Source: Chitinophagaceae bacterium (lineage in GTDB: Bacteria; Bacteroidota; Bacteroidia; Chitinophagales; Chitinophagaceae). Taken from it: 40,466 nt of DNA. Below are positions 17,216-25,649 of the stretch, piece by piece. The translations under genes were made by a program, and so were the position numbers. The DNA lies in assembly GCA_947371755.1 (NCBI GenBank), contig CANBQT010000028.1:1-40466 (forward strand). The letters run 5' to 3'. Each line of letters begins with the position of its first letter. Positions within the stretch are counted from its first letter, which is position 1. The notes under the pieces were generated by a model. That model was not told where the DNA came from and did no database searches. It worked only from the letters and a program-made list of their open reading frames with translations.

Positions 17216-17632
17216 ATGCATCCAAGGATCGTAGATACGCTTAAGAGAAATCAGTTAAGTATAACTGATAGCCGGAAAAAAATTCTGGAAATGTTTCTTC
17301 AACGCAAGGGTGCATTAGCACATGCAGATATAGAACAACAAAGTGGTGAGGAATTCGACAGGGTTACTATTTATAGAACCCTTCAGACTTTTGTTGAGAA
17401 AGGGATCATTCATACCATCCCTTCTGCCGATAATTCCGTTCGTTATGCATTGTGCAAAGACGATTGTAGCGAAGGACACCATCACGATAACCATGTGCAC
17501 TTTATGTGCGACCAATGTGGAACCACCTATTGTCTGGATCATGTGACAGTACCAGCCGTGGTTTTACCTGCAGGGTTTTTGGTGAGTCAGATAGATGTGG
17601 TAGCAAGCGGAACTTGTTTGAAATGTCAATAG
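17216..17632 (+). CDS. Fur/Zur-family metal-responsive repressor
   Basis: A 138-residue winged-helix regulator. DNA-binding region 1-80 with the family pattern DRVTIYRTLQTFVEKGIIH; then a His-rich metal segment, SEGHHHDNHVHFMC (85-98), and two zinc-type CxxC pairs (CDQC 98-101 and CLKC 134-137). The His-rich loop is more like Zur or Fur than PerR, but the metal cannot be fixed from sequence. A longer frame exists from an ATG at 17189, inside the Sco gene; the ATG at 17216, just after the Sco stop, is preferred because homologous proteins begin near there. Likely regulator of the merC promoter at 16474. Confidence 0.85.
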   Translation: MHPRIVDTLKRNQLSITDSRKKILEMFLQRKGALAHADIEQQSGEEFDRVTIYRTLQTFVEKGIIHTIPSADNSVRYALCKDDCSEGHHHDNHVHFMCDQCGTTYCLDHVTVPAVVLPAGFLVSQIDVVASGTCLKCQ

Positions 17633-17683
17633 CGATTCTCTTTATCTTAGCTGACCAAAATTCCAATCCATAAATAGTCCCTC

Positions 17684-18661
17684 ATGATTTTAGTTACCGG
17701 AGCAACTGGTTTAGTTGGATCTCATCTGATAAAGGCACTTGTAGCTCAGGGTAAATCTGTGAGGGCCATTTATCGTTCTCAGATCCCCAATAATTTTGAA
17801 TCAAATTCTATTGATTGGTTCAAAGCAGATATTCTGGATATTGTTGCCTTGGAAGAAGCCATGGTAGGAATTAAACAGGTATATCATTGTGCTGCCATAG
17901 TATCATTCACCGCAAAAAACAAAAAGGCATTACATCATACCAATATCGACGGTACTGCTAATGTTGTGAACGCTTGTTTAAATGCTGGTATTGAAAAATT
18001 GCTTTTTGTGAGCTCTGTGGCTGCTTTAGGTAGAATAAGAGAAGATCATGCTATCAACGAAACCATGAACTGGACACCAGAAACCAGTAATAGTGAATAT
18101 GGAAAAAGTAAGTACCTCGCTGAAATGGAAGTATGGCGTGGAATGGGAGAAGGATTGAATGTGGTAGTAGTAAATCCGGTTATTATTTTAGGCGACGGCG
18201 ATTGGACCAAAGGATCATCAGCCATTTTTAAATCTGCCTATGATGAATTTCCCTGGTTTACTGAAGGAAGCAGTGGATTTGTAGATGTATTAGATGTGGT
18301 AGATGCGATGATACTTTTAATGGAGAGTACTATTTCTGATCAACGCTTTGTAATAAGTGGAGGCAATTTTCCTTACAAAGATATTTTTACTATGATCGCT
18401 CATGCATTTCATAAAAAAGCTCCCCATAAAAAAGTGACTGCCTTACTAGCTGAAATTGTTTGGAGATTAGAAGGAATCAAAGGCCGTATGACTGGTAAAA
18501 GTCCTTTGCTAACAAAGGAAACTTCAAGAACAGCCAGGGCTAAGGTACAGTTCGATAATAGTAAACTCTTACAATCTTTACCCCGGTTTCAATATCGCAA
18601 TATGCAATCTTCTATTGAACGGATCTGCACAGAATTAAAAAATAAGTATCATTTATCCTAG
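17684..18661 (+). CDS. NAD-dependent epimerase/dehydratase family protein (extended SDR)
   Basis: A 325-residue extended short-chain dehydrogenase. NAD(P)-binding VTGATGLVGSHL near residue 4, SSVAALG and active-site Tyr/Lys in SEYGKSKYLAE. It resembles dihydroflavonol-reductase-like proteins of Bacteroidota that act on unknown sugars or lipids; the substrate is not clear. It begins 51 bases after the regulator and is followed by a lipoprotein gene 10 bases after its stop, so the latter two are probably cotranscribed. Confidence 0.85.
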   Translation: MILVTGATGLVGSHLIKALVAQGKSVRAIYRSQIPNNFESNSIDWFKADILDIVALEEAMVGIKQVYHCAAIVSFTAKNKKALHHTNIDGTANVVNACLNAGIEKLLFVSSVAALGRIREDHAINETMNWTPETSNSEYGKSKYLAEMEVWRGMGEGLNVVVVNPVIILGDGDWTKGSSAIFKSAYDEFPWFTEGSSGFVDVLDVVDAMILLMESTISDQRFVISGGNFPYKDIFTMIAHAFHKKAPHKKVTALLAEIVWRLEGIKGRMTGKSPLLTKETSRTARAKVQFDNSKLLQSLPRFQYRNMQSSIERICTELKNKYHLS

Positions 18662-18671
18662 AAAATATAAT

Positions 18672-19259
18672 TTGAAAAAAAGGGACGCAATATTGCTACT
18701 ATTAGTGCCTTTATTGGTAGGTGTCTCTTGCAGCCGACCGTTGCTGAATATTCAAACGCCCGTTTATTCAAATTCAATTGTAATCAACGAAAATAATCAG
18801 ACTGTTTTACTGGGATATTGTTCTCAGCACATGTTACTCGAAAAGCCTTTCAGTAATTGGTTCCTGCCCAATTATAACAAAGCTGAAACAGACAGCATTA
18901 CCATTGTATCGCTCAGAACTGCGTTCAAAAAAAAGAACATAGAAATTTTTGCAGGAACATGGTGCGGAGAAAGTAAGGCTGATCTTCCTAAATTCCTGAA
19001 AATATTGAAAGAGTCTGCAGTAGACAGCAATCAGGTGAAGCTCATTTTTTTAAATAATACTGCAGCGCTCTTTAAACAAAGTCCACAACACGAAGAGGCA
19101 GGAAAAAATATTGTACGCACACCTACTTATATCATCTATGATGGGAAAAAAGAAATGGGGAGGATTATCGACTCTCCAATTGAGTCTTTCGAAAAAGACC
19201 TGTTGAAAATCTTAAGAAAGGAGCCATATCAACCTCATTTCTATGATTTGAAATTATAA
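18672..19259 (+). CDS. Thioredoxin-like lipoprotein with CxxS site
   Basis: A 195-residue exported protein. The start is probably TTG at 18672, since it gives a clean signal peptide, MKKRDAILLLLVPLLVGVSC, with Cys20 as the likely lipid attachment point. A thioredoxin-like fold follows: EIFAGTWCGESKADLPKF (91-108) and the cis-proline segment VRTPTYIIYDGKKEMGRI. The second active-site cysteine is replaced (C98-G-E-S101), so it is monothiol and may bind or isomerise rather than reduce. Located between the epimerase and hemC; function unknown. Confidence 0.75.
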   Translation: MKKRDAILLLLVPLLVGVSCSRPLLNIQTPVYSNSIVINENNQTVLLGYCSQHMLLEKPFSNWFLPNYNKAETDSITIVSLRTAFKKKNIEIFAGTWCGESKADLPKFLKILKESAVDSNQVKLIFLNNTAALFKQSPQHEEAGKNIVRTPTYIIYDGKKEMGRIIDSPIESFEKDLLKILRKEPYQPHFYDLKL

Positions 19260-19316
19260 TTTATTTGTGTTACTATTATTTAGGAACATTAAACGGTTTT
19301 AATGCGCAATTAAAAA

Positions 19317-20243
19317 ATGCAAAGAATAATTAGAATTGGTACAAGAGATAGTCAGCTGGCTTTATGGCAAGCAACCGAAGTTAAAAGACTGCTCGCTTTA
19401 AATGGCTTTGCATCAGAACTTGTACCTATAAAAAGTGATGGGGATCTGGATCTACAAACTCCATTATATGAAATGGGGGTTGAAGGGATTTTTACAAGAA
19501 GTTTAGACATTGCATTATTAAATAACCAAATTGATCTAGCGGTTCACAGCATGAAGGATGTTCCTATTGTCTTACCTGTTGGTCTAACTCAAGCTGCAGT
19601 TTTAGAAAGGGCTTCTGAAAAAGATATTTTAGTTTATAAGCAAGATTATGATTTTTTAAATGATGCTGATTCAACTGCTATTATTGCTACTAGTAGTATC
19701 CGTAGAAAAGCACAATGGCTGAATAGATTCCCGAATCATACCATCGAAAATATTCGGGGTAACGTAAACACCAGACTAATAAAATTACAAGAGCAAAATT
19801 GGGATGCAGCCATTTTTGCAGCTGCAGGTTTGGAAAGAATTGGCTTAAGGCCAAAACAATCAATTGATCTAGATTGGATGGTACCTGCTCCAGCCCAAGG
19901 TGCCATCATGATTATTTCTCGAATGAATGATCAGCTTGCAATCGATGCAACAGTAACCATTAATCATAGTATCACTGCAACCTGCACAAAAATTGAAAGA
20001 GACTTCCTAAGAACCTTACTGGGTGGTTGTTCTACACCCATCAGTGCTTATGCAGCTGTAAAAAATAATCAACTAGTTTTTACCGGAAATATGCTTTCAC
20101 TTGATGGAAAAGAAAAAGTAAGTATTGACCTAATAGAATCTATCGATTCACTTAAACAGGACTTCGGCATCAAAACTGCAAAGCAATTATTAGAAAATGG
20201 GGGTAATGAGATTGCCCAGAAAATTAGAAATATTGAAAAATAG
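19317..20243 (+). CDS. hemC: Hydroxymethylbilane synthase (porphobilinogen deaminase)
   Basis: Joins four porphobilinogen units into hydroxymethylbilane in haem synthesis; cytoplasmic. 308 residues, family length. Catalytic Asp81 in AVHSMKDVP, the arginine-rich TSSIRRKAQ segment, and Cys238 in LGGCSTPISAYA, to which the dipyrromethane cofactor is attached. First of the hemC-hemD-hemB run, 57 bases after the lipoprotein gene. hemA, which often precedes hemC in Bacteroidota, is not here. Confidence 0.95.
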   Translation: MQRIIRIGTRDSQLALWQATEVKRLLALNGFASELVPIKSDGDLDLQTPLYEMGVEGIFTRSLDIALLNNQIDLAVHSMKDVPIVLPVGLTQAAVLERASEKDILVYKQDYDFLNDADSTAIIATSSIRRKAQWLNRFPNHTIENIRGNVNTRLIKLQEQNWDAAIFAAAGLERIGLRPKQSIDLDWMVPAPAQGAIMIISRMNDQLAIDATVTINHSITATCTKIERDFLRTLLGGCSTPISAYAAVKNNQLVFTGNMLSLDGKEKVSIDLIESIDSLKQDFGIKTAKQLLENGGNEIAQKIRNIEK

Positions 20244-20940
20244 AATTAAAATATTATCAACCAGACCCCTTGAGCCAAGTCAGATAAATACTGCTAGGGA
20301 ATTAGGTATTGATATAGACTGCATCTCCTTTATAGAAACAACTCCAATTGAAAATGAAGCACTCTCTGTAAAAATTGATGAAGTACTAACTAGAAAAGCA
20401 ACCGTTGTTTTTACAAGTATGAATGCCATAGATGTGGTAGCAAGTCATCTGTCAACCTCTAAACCTGATTGGGGAATTTACTGTATGGGGGTTACTAGCA
20501 ATCATTTAATTAACCAATACTTTGGCGAAAATGCAGTAATTGGCACTGCTACGAATTCAAATGATCTTGCCGAGCTGATCATAGCAGAAAAAAAATCAGG
20601 AGTGATCAGTTTTTTTTGTGGCGATCAAAGAAGAGACGAATTGCCTTCCATACTTAAAAACAGTGGTATTATTGTAAATGAAATTGAAGTTTACCATACA
20701 AAGGAAGTTGTGCACCACCTGGACAAAGAATATGATGGTATTTTATTTTTTAGTCCCAGTGCAGTTGTTAGCTTTTTTAATTCAAATAAGTTACCAGAAA
20801 AGACAGTTGTTTTTTCAATTGGAAAAACAACTGCAGCCACTATAGCAGCAAGAACTAAGAATCAAGTATTGTTAACAGATCTGCCTGGTAAAGACAAGCT
20901 CGTAAAAAAAATGATGGACCATTTCTTAGGTCCGATTTAA
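20233..20940 (+). CDS. hemD: Uroporphyrinogen-III synthase
   Basis: Closes and inverts ring D of hydroxymethylbilane to uroporphyrinogen III. The protein is weakly conserved, as usual, but shows the N-terminal ILSTRPL strand, VVFTSMNAIDVV, FFCGDQRRDELP, EVYHTKE and FFSPSAVVSFF in the expected order. The frame is open from ATG at 20197, inside hemC; TTG at 20233 gives MKNRIKILSTRPL, a start position typical of the family and overlapping hemC by only 11 bases, so I prefer it (235 residues). Position between hemC and hemB supports the call. Confidence 0.85.
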   Translation: MKNRIKILSTRPLEPSQINTARELGIDIDCISFIETTPIENEALSVKIDEVLTRKATVVFTSMNAIDVVASHLSTSKPDWGIYCMGVTSNHLINQYFGENAVIGTATNSNDLAELIIAEKKSGVISFFCGDQRRDELPSILKNSGIIVNEIEVYHTKEVVHHLDKEYDGILFFSPSAVVSFFNSNKLPEKTVVFSIGKTTAATIAARTKNQVLLTDLPGKDKLVKKMMDHFLGPI

Positions 20941-20980
20941 AAAAGAATCGGAACAGAAAGCACTATAAAAATATTATATC

Positions 20981-21955
20981 ATGTACTTACAAAGAAGAAA
21001 CAGAATCCTAAGACAATCTCCAGCTATTAGATCCATGGTTCGTGAAACCATTTTATCGCCAAACGATTTTATAGTTCCATTATTTATAGTAGAGGGAGAA
21101 AATATAGTTTCCGAGATCAGCTCAATGCCCGGGTATTTTCGACGCTCACTTGATCAAACGGTTACAGAAGTAAAAGAATTATGGGCAATGGGTTTAAAAT
21201 CTGTCTTGTTATTTATTAAATGTGAAGACAAATTAAAAGATAATAAGGGAACAGAAGCGCTCAACCCAAATGGATTGATGCAACGAAGTATCCGTGCTAT
21301 CAAAAATGCAGTTCCTGAAATATTAATTATGACAGATGTTGCGCTTGACCCTTTTTCAAGTTACGGTCATGATGGTATCGTAGAAAATAATGAAATCATG
21401 AACGATGCTACTGTGGAAGTATTGGCAGCTATGAGTGTTAGTCATGCAACAGCTGGCGCAGACTTTGTTGCGCCAAGCGATATGATGGACGGCAGAATTG
21501 CTGCCATCCGTCAGGCATTGGAAGAAAACAATTTCACGAAAACAGGCATAATGAGCTATAGTGCTAAATATGCATCTAGCTTTTATGGCCCGTTTAGAGA
21601 AGCTTTGGATAGTGCGCCTGGCTTCGGCGATAAAAAAACATATCAGATGGACTATGCCAATCGTTCTGAAGCCATCAAAGAAACTTTAATGGATATTGAA
21701 GAAGGAGCTGATATTGTAATGATCAAACCTGCGCTTTCGTATTTAGATATCATTCGCGAAATCAAAAATACAGTTGATGTACCTGTTAGTGCTTACAATA
21801 TCAGTGGCGAATATGCCATGATTAAAGCAGCTGCTAAAATGGGCTGGATTGAAGAAGATAAAGCTATTCTGGAAACTTTGGTTTCCATTAAAAGGGCTGG
21901 CGCTGATTTAATTGCTACCTATTTTGCAAAAGACGCAGTTAGATTACTAGGTTAA
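20981..21955 (+). CDS. hemB: Delta-aminolevulinic acid dehydratase (porphobilinogen synthase)
   Basis: Condenses two 5-aminolevulinate molecules to porphobilinogen. 324 residues. Schiff-base lysines Lys196 (SYSAKYASSFYGPFREA) and Lys249 (MIKPALSYLD); the metal region DVALDPFSSYGHDG has Asp/Ser in place of the Cys triad, so it is the magnesium-type enzyme, not the zinc-type. Lies 40 bases after hemD and ends exactly against the stop codon of the convergent lpxD, with no bases between. Confidence 0.96.
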   Translation: MYLQRRNRILRQSPAIRSMVRETILSPNDFIVPLFIVEGENIVSEISSMPGYFRRSLDQTVTEVKELWAMGLKSVLLFIKCEDKLKDNKGTEALNPNGLMQRSIRAIKNAVPEILIMTDVALDPFSSYGHDGIVENNEIMNDATVEVLAAMSVSHATAGADFVAPSDMMDGRIAAIRQALEENNFTKTGIMSYSAKYASSFYGPFREALDSAPGFGDKKTYQMDYANRSEAIKETLMDIEEGADIVMIKPALSYLDIIREIKNTVDVPVSAYNISGEYAMIKAAAKMGWIEEDKAILETLVSIKRAGADLIATYFAKDAVRLLG

Positions 21956-22900
21956 TTATTCCATCACTTTTTTCCAAAGCTCTGGTATACGTTTAATCCA
22001 GACCAATTCCCTTCGTTTGATAGATGCATCTTCAGCAGGATAACCGAAATAAGTTTTTCCGCCAGCTAATGAAGAAGGTACACCACTTTGAGCAAGCACT
22101 ACCGCATTTGCTCCAATGGTCAGAGTTTTACTAACCCCAACCTGCCCCCAAAGCGTAACACCGTCTTCAATAATTGTTCCACCTGCAATTCCCACTTGAG
22201 CAGCGAATAAACAGTTCTTTCCAATAGTTGTATCATGGCCAATATGAACCATATTATCCATTTTGGTTCCGAAACCAATTCTTGTTTCTGCTGTTACCCC
22301 GCGATCGATGGTGCATCCTGCACCTATTTCAACATCATTTTCAATCACTACATTACCACAACTTTGCATCCGCTTAAACCAACTCTCCCTATTCTTTTTA
22401 GTGTTATAATAAAACGCATCACTACCTACTACAGTACCTGCTTGAATTACTACATTATCTCCAATGATAGTTCCATCCAGTAAACTTACATTCGGATAAA
22501 TCACAGAATTTTTTCCAATTACTACATTATCTCCAACAAAAACATTGGGCATAATTACTGAGCCTTCACCTATTATTAAATTATCGCTGATCGATTTTTC
22601 TGCAGCAACAAATGGTTTAAAGTGATTGACAATTTTTAAATAGGCTTCAAAAGGATCAGCAACAATTAAAATGGTTTTACCATCTGGAACTGTAACCTCT
22701 TTTGTATTGATAATGATAAAACTGGCATCGCTGTTTAAACAAGTATCATAGTACTTTGGATGATCAACAAATACCAGATCGCCCTTCATTACTTTATGTA
22801 TTTCATTGATGCCGCTTATCTGTGCACTACGATTACCGGAAATTTCGGCAGCAATCAAATCAGCCATCCATTCAACAGAAACAGGAGCAGGAAACTTCAT
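21956..22900 (-). CDS. lpxD: UDP-3-O-(3-hydroxyacyl)glucosamine N-acyltransferase LpxD
   Basis: Third step of lipid A synthesis: adds the second 3-hydroxyacyl chain to UDP-3-O-acylglucosamine. The N-terminal uridine-binding domain (to about 100) is followed by a left-handed beta helix of hexapeptide repeats (about 105-275) with catalytic His in HIGHDTTIG and a helical C-terminus. The ATG at 22900 (314 residues) is preferred over a TTG at 22924, because that TTG lies inside a promoter -7 element (22922-22929). Transcribed alone; convergent and abutting with hemB. Confidence 0.93.
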   Translation of the reverse strand: MKFPAPVSVEWMADLIAAEISGNRSAQISGINEIHKVMKGDLVFVDHPKYYDTCLNSDASFIIINTKEVTVPDGKTILIVADPFEAYLKIVNHFKPFVAAEKSISDNLIIGEGSVIMPNVFVGDNVVIGKNSVIYPNVSLLDGTIIGDNVVIQAGTVVGSDAFYYNTKKNRESWFKRMQSCGNVVIENDVEIGAGCTIDRGVTAETRIGFGTKMDNMVHIGHDTTIGKNCLFAAQVGIAGGTIIEDGVTLWGQVGVSKTLTIGANAVVLAQSGVPSSLAGGKTYFGYPAEDASIKRRELVWIKRIPELWKKVME

Positions 22901-22921
22901 AACTGTGTTTTTTGTGAAAAT

Positions 22922-22929
22922 CAAAGGTA
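22922..22929 (-). promoter_or_regulatory. Candidate -7 element of lpxD
   Basis: TACCTTTG on the minus strand, about 22 bases before the preferred ATG at 22900. It overlaps the alternative upstream TTG start and so argues against it. No TTG at the right distance upstream. Confidence 0.4.
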
Positions 22930-23205
22930 GTGTCTACTACAAAACAGAAATTTTTTTTCCTAAAAAATGAAGCTTTCAGACTTAGAATGTAAGGGTTCAT
23001 GGATGATTCATTTTCTGATCACAAAACCTACTTGTATTTTTTTCATTATGATAAAACCCTTTATTCATCAATGTTTCAGCGATAATTATTTTTTAATACG
23101 CAATTTTTTATTTGCAAAATCACGTTAAATGAATTGAAAAAACATGTCGAAATAAGTGCTGAAATTCACAACCTGCTTGAAAATGTTAATAAAATTGTTT
23201 AAAAA
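22930..23205. other. AT-rich intergenic stretch without a convincing gene
   Basis: Lies between divergent lpxD and the rluE transcript. I see no tRNA, repeat or supported gene. One 53-codon ORF (22967-23128, plus strand) has no recognisable features and is rejected. Confidence 0.5.
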
Positions 23206-23213
23206 TATTTTTG
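23206..23213 (+). promoter_or_regulatory. Candidate -7 element upstream of rluE
   Basis: TATTTTTG followed by CA. It predicts a transcript starting near 23218 that would reach the strong terminator at 23287 before the rluE start codon. The -33 match is poor (ATG instead of TTG at the 20-base distance). Confidence 0.4.
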
Positions 23214-23217
23214 CATT

Positions 23218-23318
23218 AGATAAAAGGTTTTTTAATATTGTGTAAGGAAAGTTGATTTCCTGGTACTTACTAACCCATCCATATACAAAGTCTCGCTTCT
23301 GCGGGACTTTTGTTTTTT
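23218..23318 (+). ncRNA. Candidate small RNA or rluE leader ending in a terminator
   Basis: About 100 bases from a predicted start to a strong terminator, with no ORF of note. A first hairpin is formed by AGGAAA (23245-23250) pairing with TTTCCT (23256-23261), then a mostly unpaired pyrimidine-rich stretch, then the terminator. I recognise no known riboswitch or RNA family. Confidence 0.35.
23287..23318 (+). terminator. Strong intrinsic terminator directly before rluE
   Basis: A 10-bp stem (23287-23296 with 23301-23310, one G-U pair), loop TTCT, then a T-rich tail ending at the rluE ATG at 23319. There is no gene directly upstream on the plus strand that it would terminate. Confidence 0.8.
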
Positions 23319-23915
23319 ATGAATTACTACTTCCAACTATACAAACCTTATCAGGTACTTTCTCAATTTTCACCGGAAGTAGGCAAACAAACTTTAGCAG
23401 ATTTTTTTGATGTTCCCAAAGATGTTTATCCAGTTGGAAGATTGGATTTTGATAGTGAAGGTTTGCTTTTACTTACAAATGATAAGCAATTAAATCATCG
23501 GTTACTACATCCTTCATTTTTTCATCAACGTAGTTATTGGGTACAAGTAGACGGTGCGATAAATGAAAATGCAATGACATCATTATCGAATGGAGTAGAT
23601 ATTAACCTCGACGGAAAGATCTATCATACAAAAAAAGCCATTGCAAAATTATTTGAAACAGATCCTATTGTTCCAGATCGTAATCCGCCCATACGATTTC
23701 GAAAAGAAATTCCAGCACCCTGGATTGAATTAATCTTAACAGAAGGTAAAAACAGACAAGTAAGAAAAATGACGGCAAAAGTTGGATTTCCAACCTTGCG
23801 TTTAATCAGGAATAGTATCGAAGATATTTGCCTTAATAATATGCAACCCGGTGAAATGATTTCACTTTCAGAAGCAGAGATTTACCAAAAACTCTTTCAC
23901 AGAAAACAGTTCTAA
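23319..23915 (+). CDS. rluE: 23S rRNA pseudouridine synthase RluE
   Basis: RsuA-type pseudouridine synthase; E. coli RluE modifies U2457 of 23S rRNA. 198 residues with LYKPYQVLSQF, the catalytic Asp in GRLDFDSEGLLLLTN, NPPIRFRK, and EGKNRQVRKMTAKVGFPTLRLIR, all very close to RluE and lacking the S4 domain found in RsuA/RluB. The frame is open from a TTG at 23310, but that lies inside the terminator stem, so ATG 23319 is preferred. The ORF starts directly after a terminator T-tract, which suggests attenuation. Confidence 0.92.
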   Translation: MNYYFQLYKPYQVLSQFSPEVGKQTLADFFDVPKDVYPVGRLDFDSEGLLLLTNDKQLNHRLLHPSFFHQRSYWVQVDGAINENAMTSLSNGVDINLDGKIYHTKKAIAKLFETDPIVPDRNPPIRFRKEIPAPWIELILTEGKNRQVRKMTAKVGFPTLRLIRNSIEDICLNNMQPGEMISLSEAEIYQKLFHRKQF

Positions 23916-23937
23916 AAATCTAATATTGGTTTACCCC

Positions 23938-23968
23938 TTGTCAACCTGCTCAACAAGCGTTAATTTTG
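23938..23968 (+). promoter_or_regulatory. Promoter of lysS
   Basis: TTG (23938-23940), 20 bases, TAATTTTG (23961-23968). Predicted transcription start near 23973, about 18 bases before the lysS ATG at 23991. Confidence 0.65.
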
Positions 23969-23990
23969 TTCGCTCTAAGCAATTATTATT

Positions 23991-25541
23991 ATGAGTTTAT
24001 CCCACTTGTCAGAACAAGAGATCATACGTCGCGAAAAGTTGACGAAAATGCAAGAAGCAGGAATTGATCCTTTTCCTGCACCGCTTTATCCTGTTTCTCA
24101 CTTCTCAATAGATATCAAGGAAAACTATACAGAAGAAACAAAAGAACAATTTGCACAGGTTTGTGTGGCTGGCCGTATCATGAGTATGAACGATAAGGGT
24201 AAGGTCCTTTTCATTAAAATTCAAGATAGTAAAGGCATTATTCAGTTATATGTGAAAAGAGATGATGTTTGTCCGGAAGAAGACAAGACCTTATGGGATG
24301 TGGTGATTAAAACCGGACTTGATCTGGGCGATATCATTGGTGTTACAGGATTTGGCTTCATCACCAAAACCGGCGAAACCTCCATACACGCTCAAACCTT
24401 AACCCTTCTTACTAAATCCTTAAAGCCTTTACCAGTTGTTAAACGGGATGAAGAAGGAAATGTGTTTGATGCTGTTACCGATCCCGAATTCCGCTATCGT
24501 CAGCGTTATGCCGACCTGATCATTAATCCTGAAGTGAAAGACACATTCGTTAAAAGAACGAAATTGGTGAACACCATCCGCGAATTCCTGAATTCCCAGG
24601 GAGCTTTGGAAGTGGATACGCCTGTGCTTCAGAGCATCCCTGGTGGTGCTGCTGCTCGTCCGTTCATTTCACACCATAATGCCCTTGATATTCCATTATA
24701 CCTCCGCATTGCGAATGAATTATACCTTAAACGCCTGATTGTTGGCGGTTTTGATTGGGTATATGAGTTTAGTAGAAACTTCCGTAATGAAGGGATGGAC
24801 CGCACACATAATCCAGAATTCACAGTATTAGAATGGTATACCGCCTATAAAGATTATTTCTGGATGATGGAAACTACCGAGCAATTGTTTGAAAAAATTG
24901 CTTTGAGTCTGCATGGCACTACCGATGTGGTATTGGGCGATAAGATCATCAACTTTAAAGCACCTTATAGACGTATCAGTATTTTAGATGCTATTAAAGA
25001 AAACACCGGTATCGATGTTAGTGGAATGGATGAAGCTGGCTTGAGAGATGTTTGCAAGCAATTGAATATCTCTGTTCCCAATAATATCGGCAAGGGTAAG
25101 TTGATCGATGAATTATTCGGCGAAACAAGTGAACATACTTATATACAGCCCACATTTATCATCGACTATCCGGTTGAGATGAGTCCGCTTACAAAAAAAC
25201 ACAGAAGCAAACCAGGATTGGTAGAAAGATTTGAGCTGATGGTAAACGGTAAAGAAATTGCCAACGCTTATACTGAATTGAATGATCCGATTGATCAGCG
25301 TGAGCGTTTCGAAGAACAAGCGAAACTGATGGAAAGAGGAGATGACGAAGCGATGTTCATTGATTATGATTTCTTAAGAGCACTGGAATATGGTATGCCG
25401 CCAACTTCTGGCATTGGGATTGGTATTGATCGACTTTGTATGATGATGACGAATCAGGTATCTATTCAGGATGTATTATTATTCCCGCAAATGCGTCCAG
25501 AAAATAATAGTTCAGATATAAATACCGCTCATCAACCCTAA
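23991..25541 (+). CDS. lysS: Lysyl-tRNA synthetase, class II
   Basis: Charges tRNA-Lys. 516 residues, family length. N-terminal OB-fold anticodon-binding domain (about 50-155), then the class II core: motif 2 FRNEGMDRTHNPEFTVLEWY and motif 3 GIGIGIDRLCMM near the C-terminus, with YPVEMSPLTK between. ATG start, own promoter at 23938. 75 bases after rluE. The region downstream contains a promoter and hairpin belonging to the M16 gene, which may also end lysS transcripts. Confidence 0.97.
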   Translation: MSLSHLSEQEIIRREKLTKMQEAGIDPFPAPLYPVSHFSIDIKENYTEETKEQFAQVCVAGRIMSMNDKGKVLFIKIQDSKGIIQLYVKRDDVCPEEDKTLWDVVIKTGLDLGDIIGVTGFGFITKTGETSIHAQTLTLLTKSLKPLPVVKRDEEGNVFDAVTDPEFRYRQRYADLIINPEVKDTFVKRTKLVNTIREFLNSQGALEVDTPVLQSIPGGAAARPFISHHNALDIPLYLRIANELYLKRLIVGGFDWVYEFSRNFRNEGMDRTHNPEFTVLEWYTAYKDYFWMMETTEQLFEKIALSLHGTTDVVLGDKIINFKAPYRRISILDAIKENTGIDVSGMDEAGLRDVCKQLNISVPNNIGKGKLIDELFGETSEHTYIQPTFIIDYPVEMSPLTKKHRSKPGLVERFELMVNGKEIANAYTELNDPIDQRERFEEQAKLMERGDDEAMFIDYDFLRALEYGMPPTSGIGIGIDRLCMMMTNQVSIQDVLLFPQMRPENNSSDINTAHQP

Positions 25542-25562
25542 CATTTTTTAAACAAATACCTA

Positions 25563-25593
25563 TTGACATAGTAGTATTTTCTTAATACATTTG
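25563..25593 (+). promoter_or_regulatory. Promoter of the M16 peptidase gene
   Basis: TTG (25563-25565), 20 bases, TACATTTG (25586-25593): a full consensus match. Transcription would start near 25597-25600, at the foot of the hairpin beginning at 25599. Confidence 0.7.
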
Positions 25594-25598
25594 AATAC

Positions 25599-25633
25599 CC
25601 CCACATTAGAAAACTTTTGTGGGGTTTCTTTTT
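25599..25633 (+). terminator. Terminator-like hairpin at the 5' end of the M16 transcript
   Basis: CCCCACA (25599-25605) pairs with TGTGGGG (25618-25624) around a 12-base loop, followed by TTTCTTTTT. It may terminate lysS, but it lies after the M16 promoter and before its ATG, so M16 transcripts must pass through it. Confidence 0.7.
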
Positions 25634-25649
25634 ATTAAAAACGAATACT

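Noticed and set aside
22967..23128. A 53-codon plus-strand ORF in the gap upstream of rluE
   Set aside because: No recognisable domain, no promoter or conserved start, and a composition typical of AT-rich noncoding DNA.
25617..25649. TTG start extending the M16 peptidase by 11 residues
   Set aside because: The codon lies inside the hairpin and the extension would spoil the signal peptide that starts at ATG 25650.
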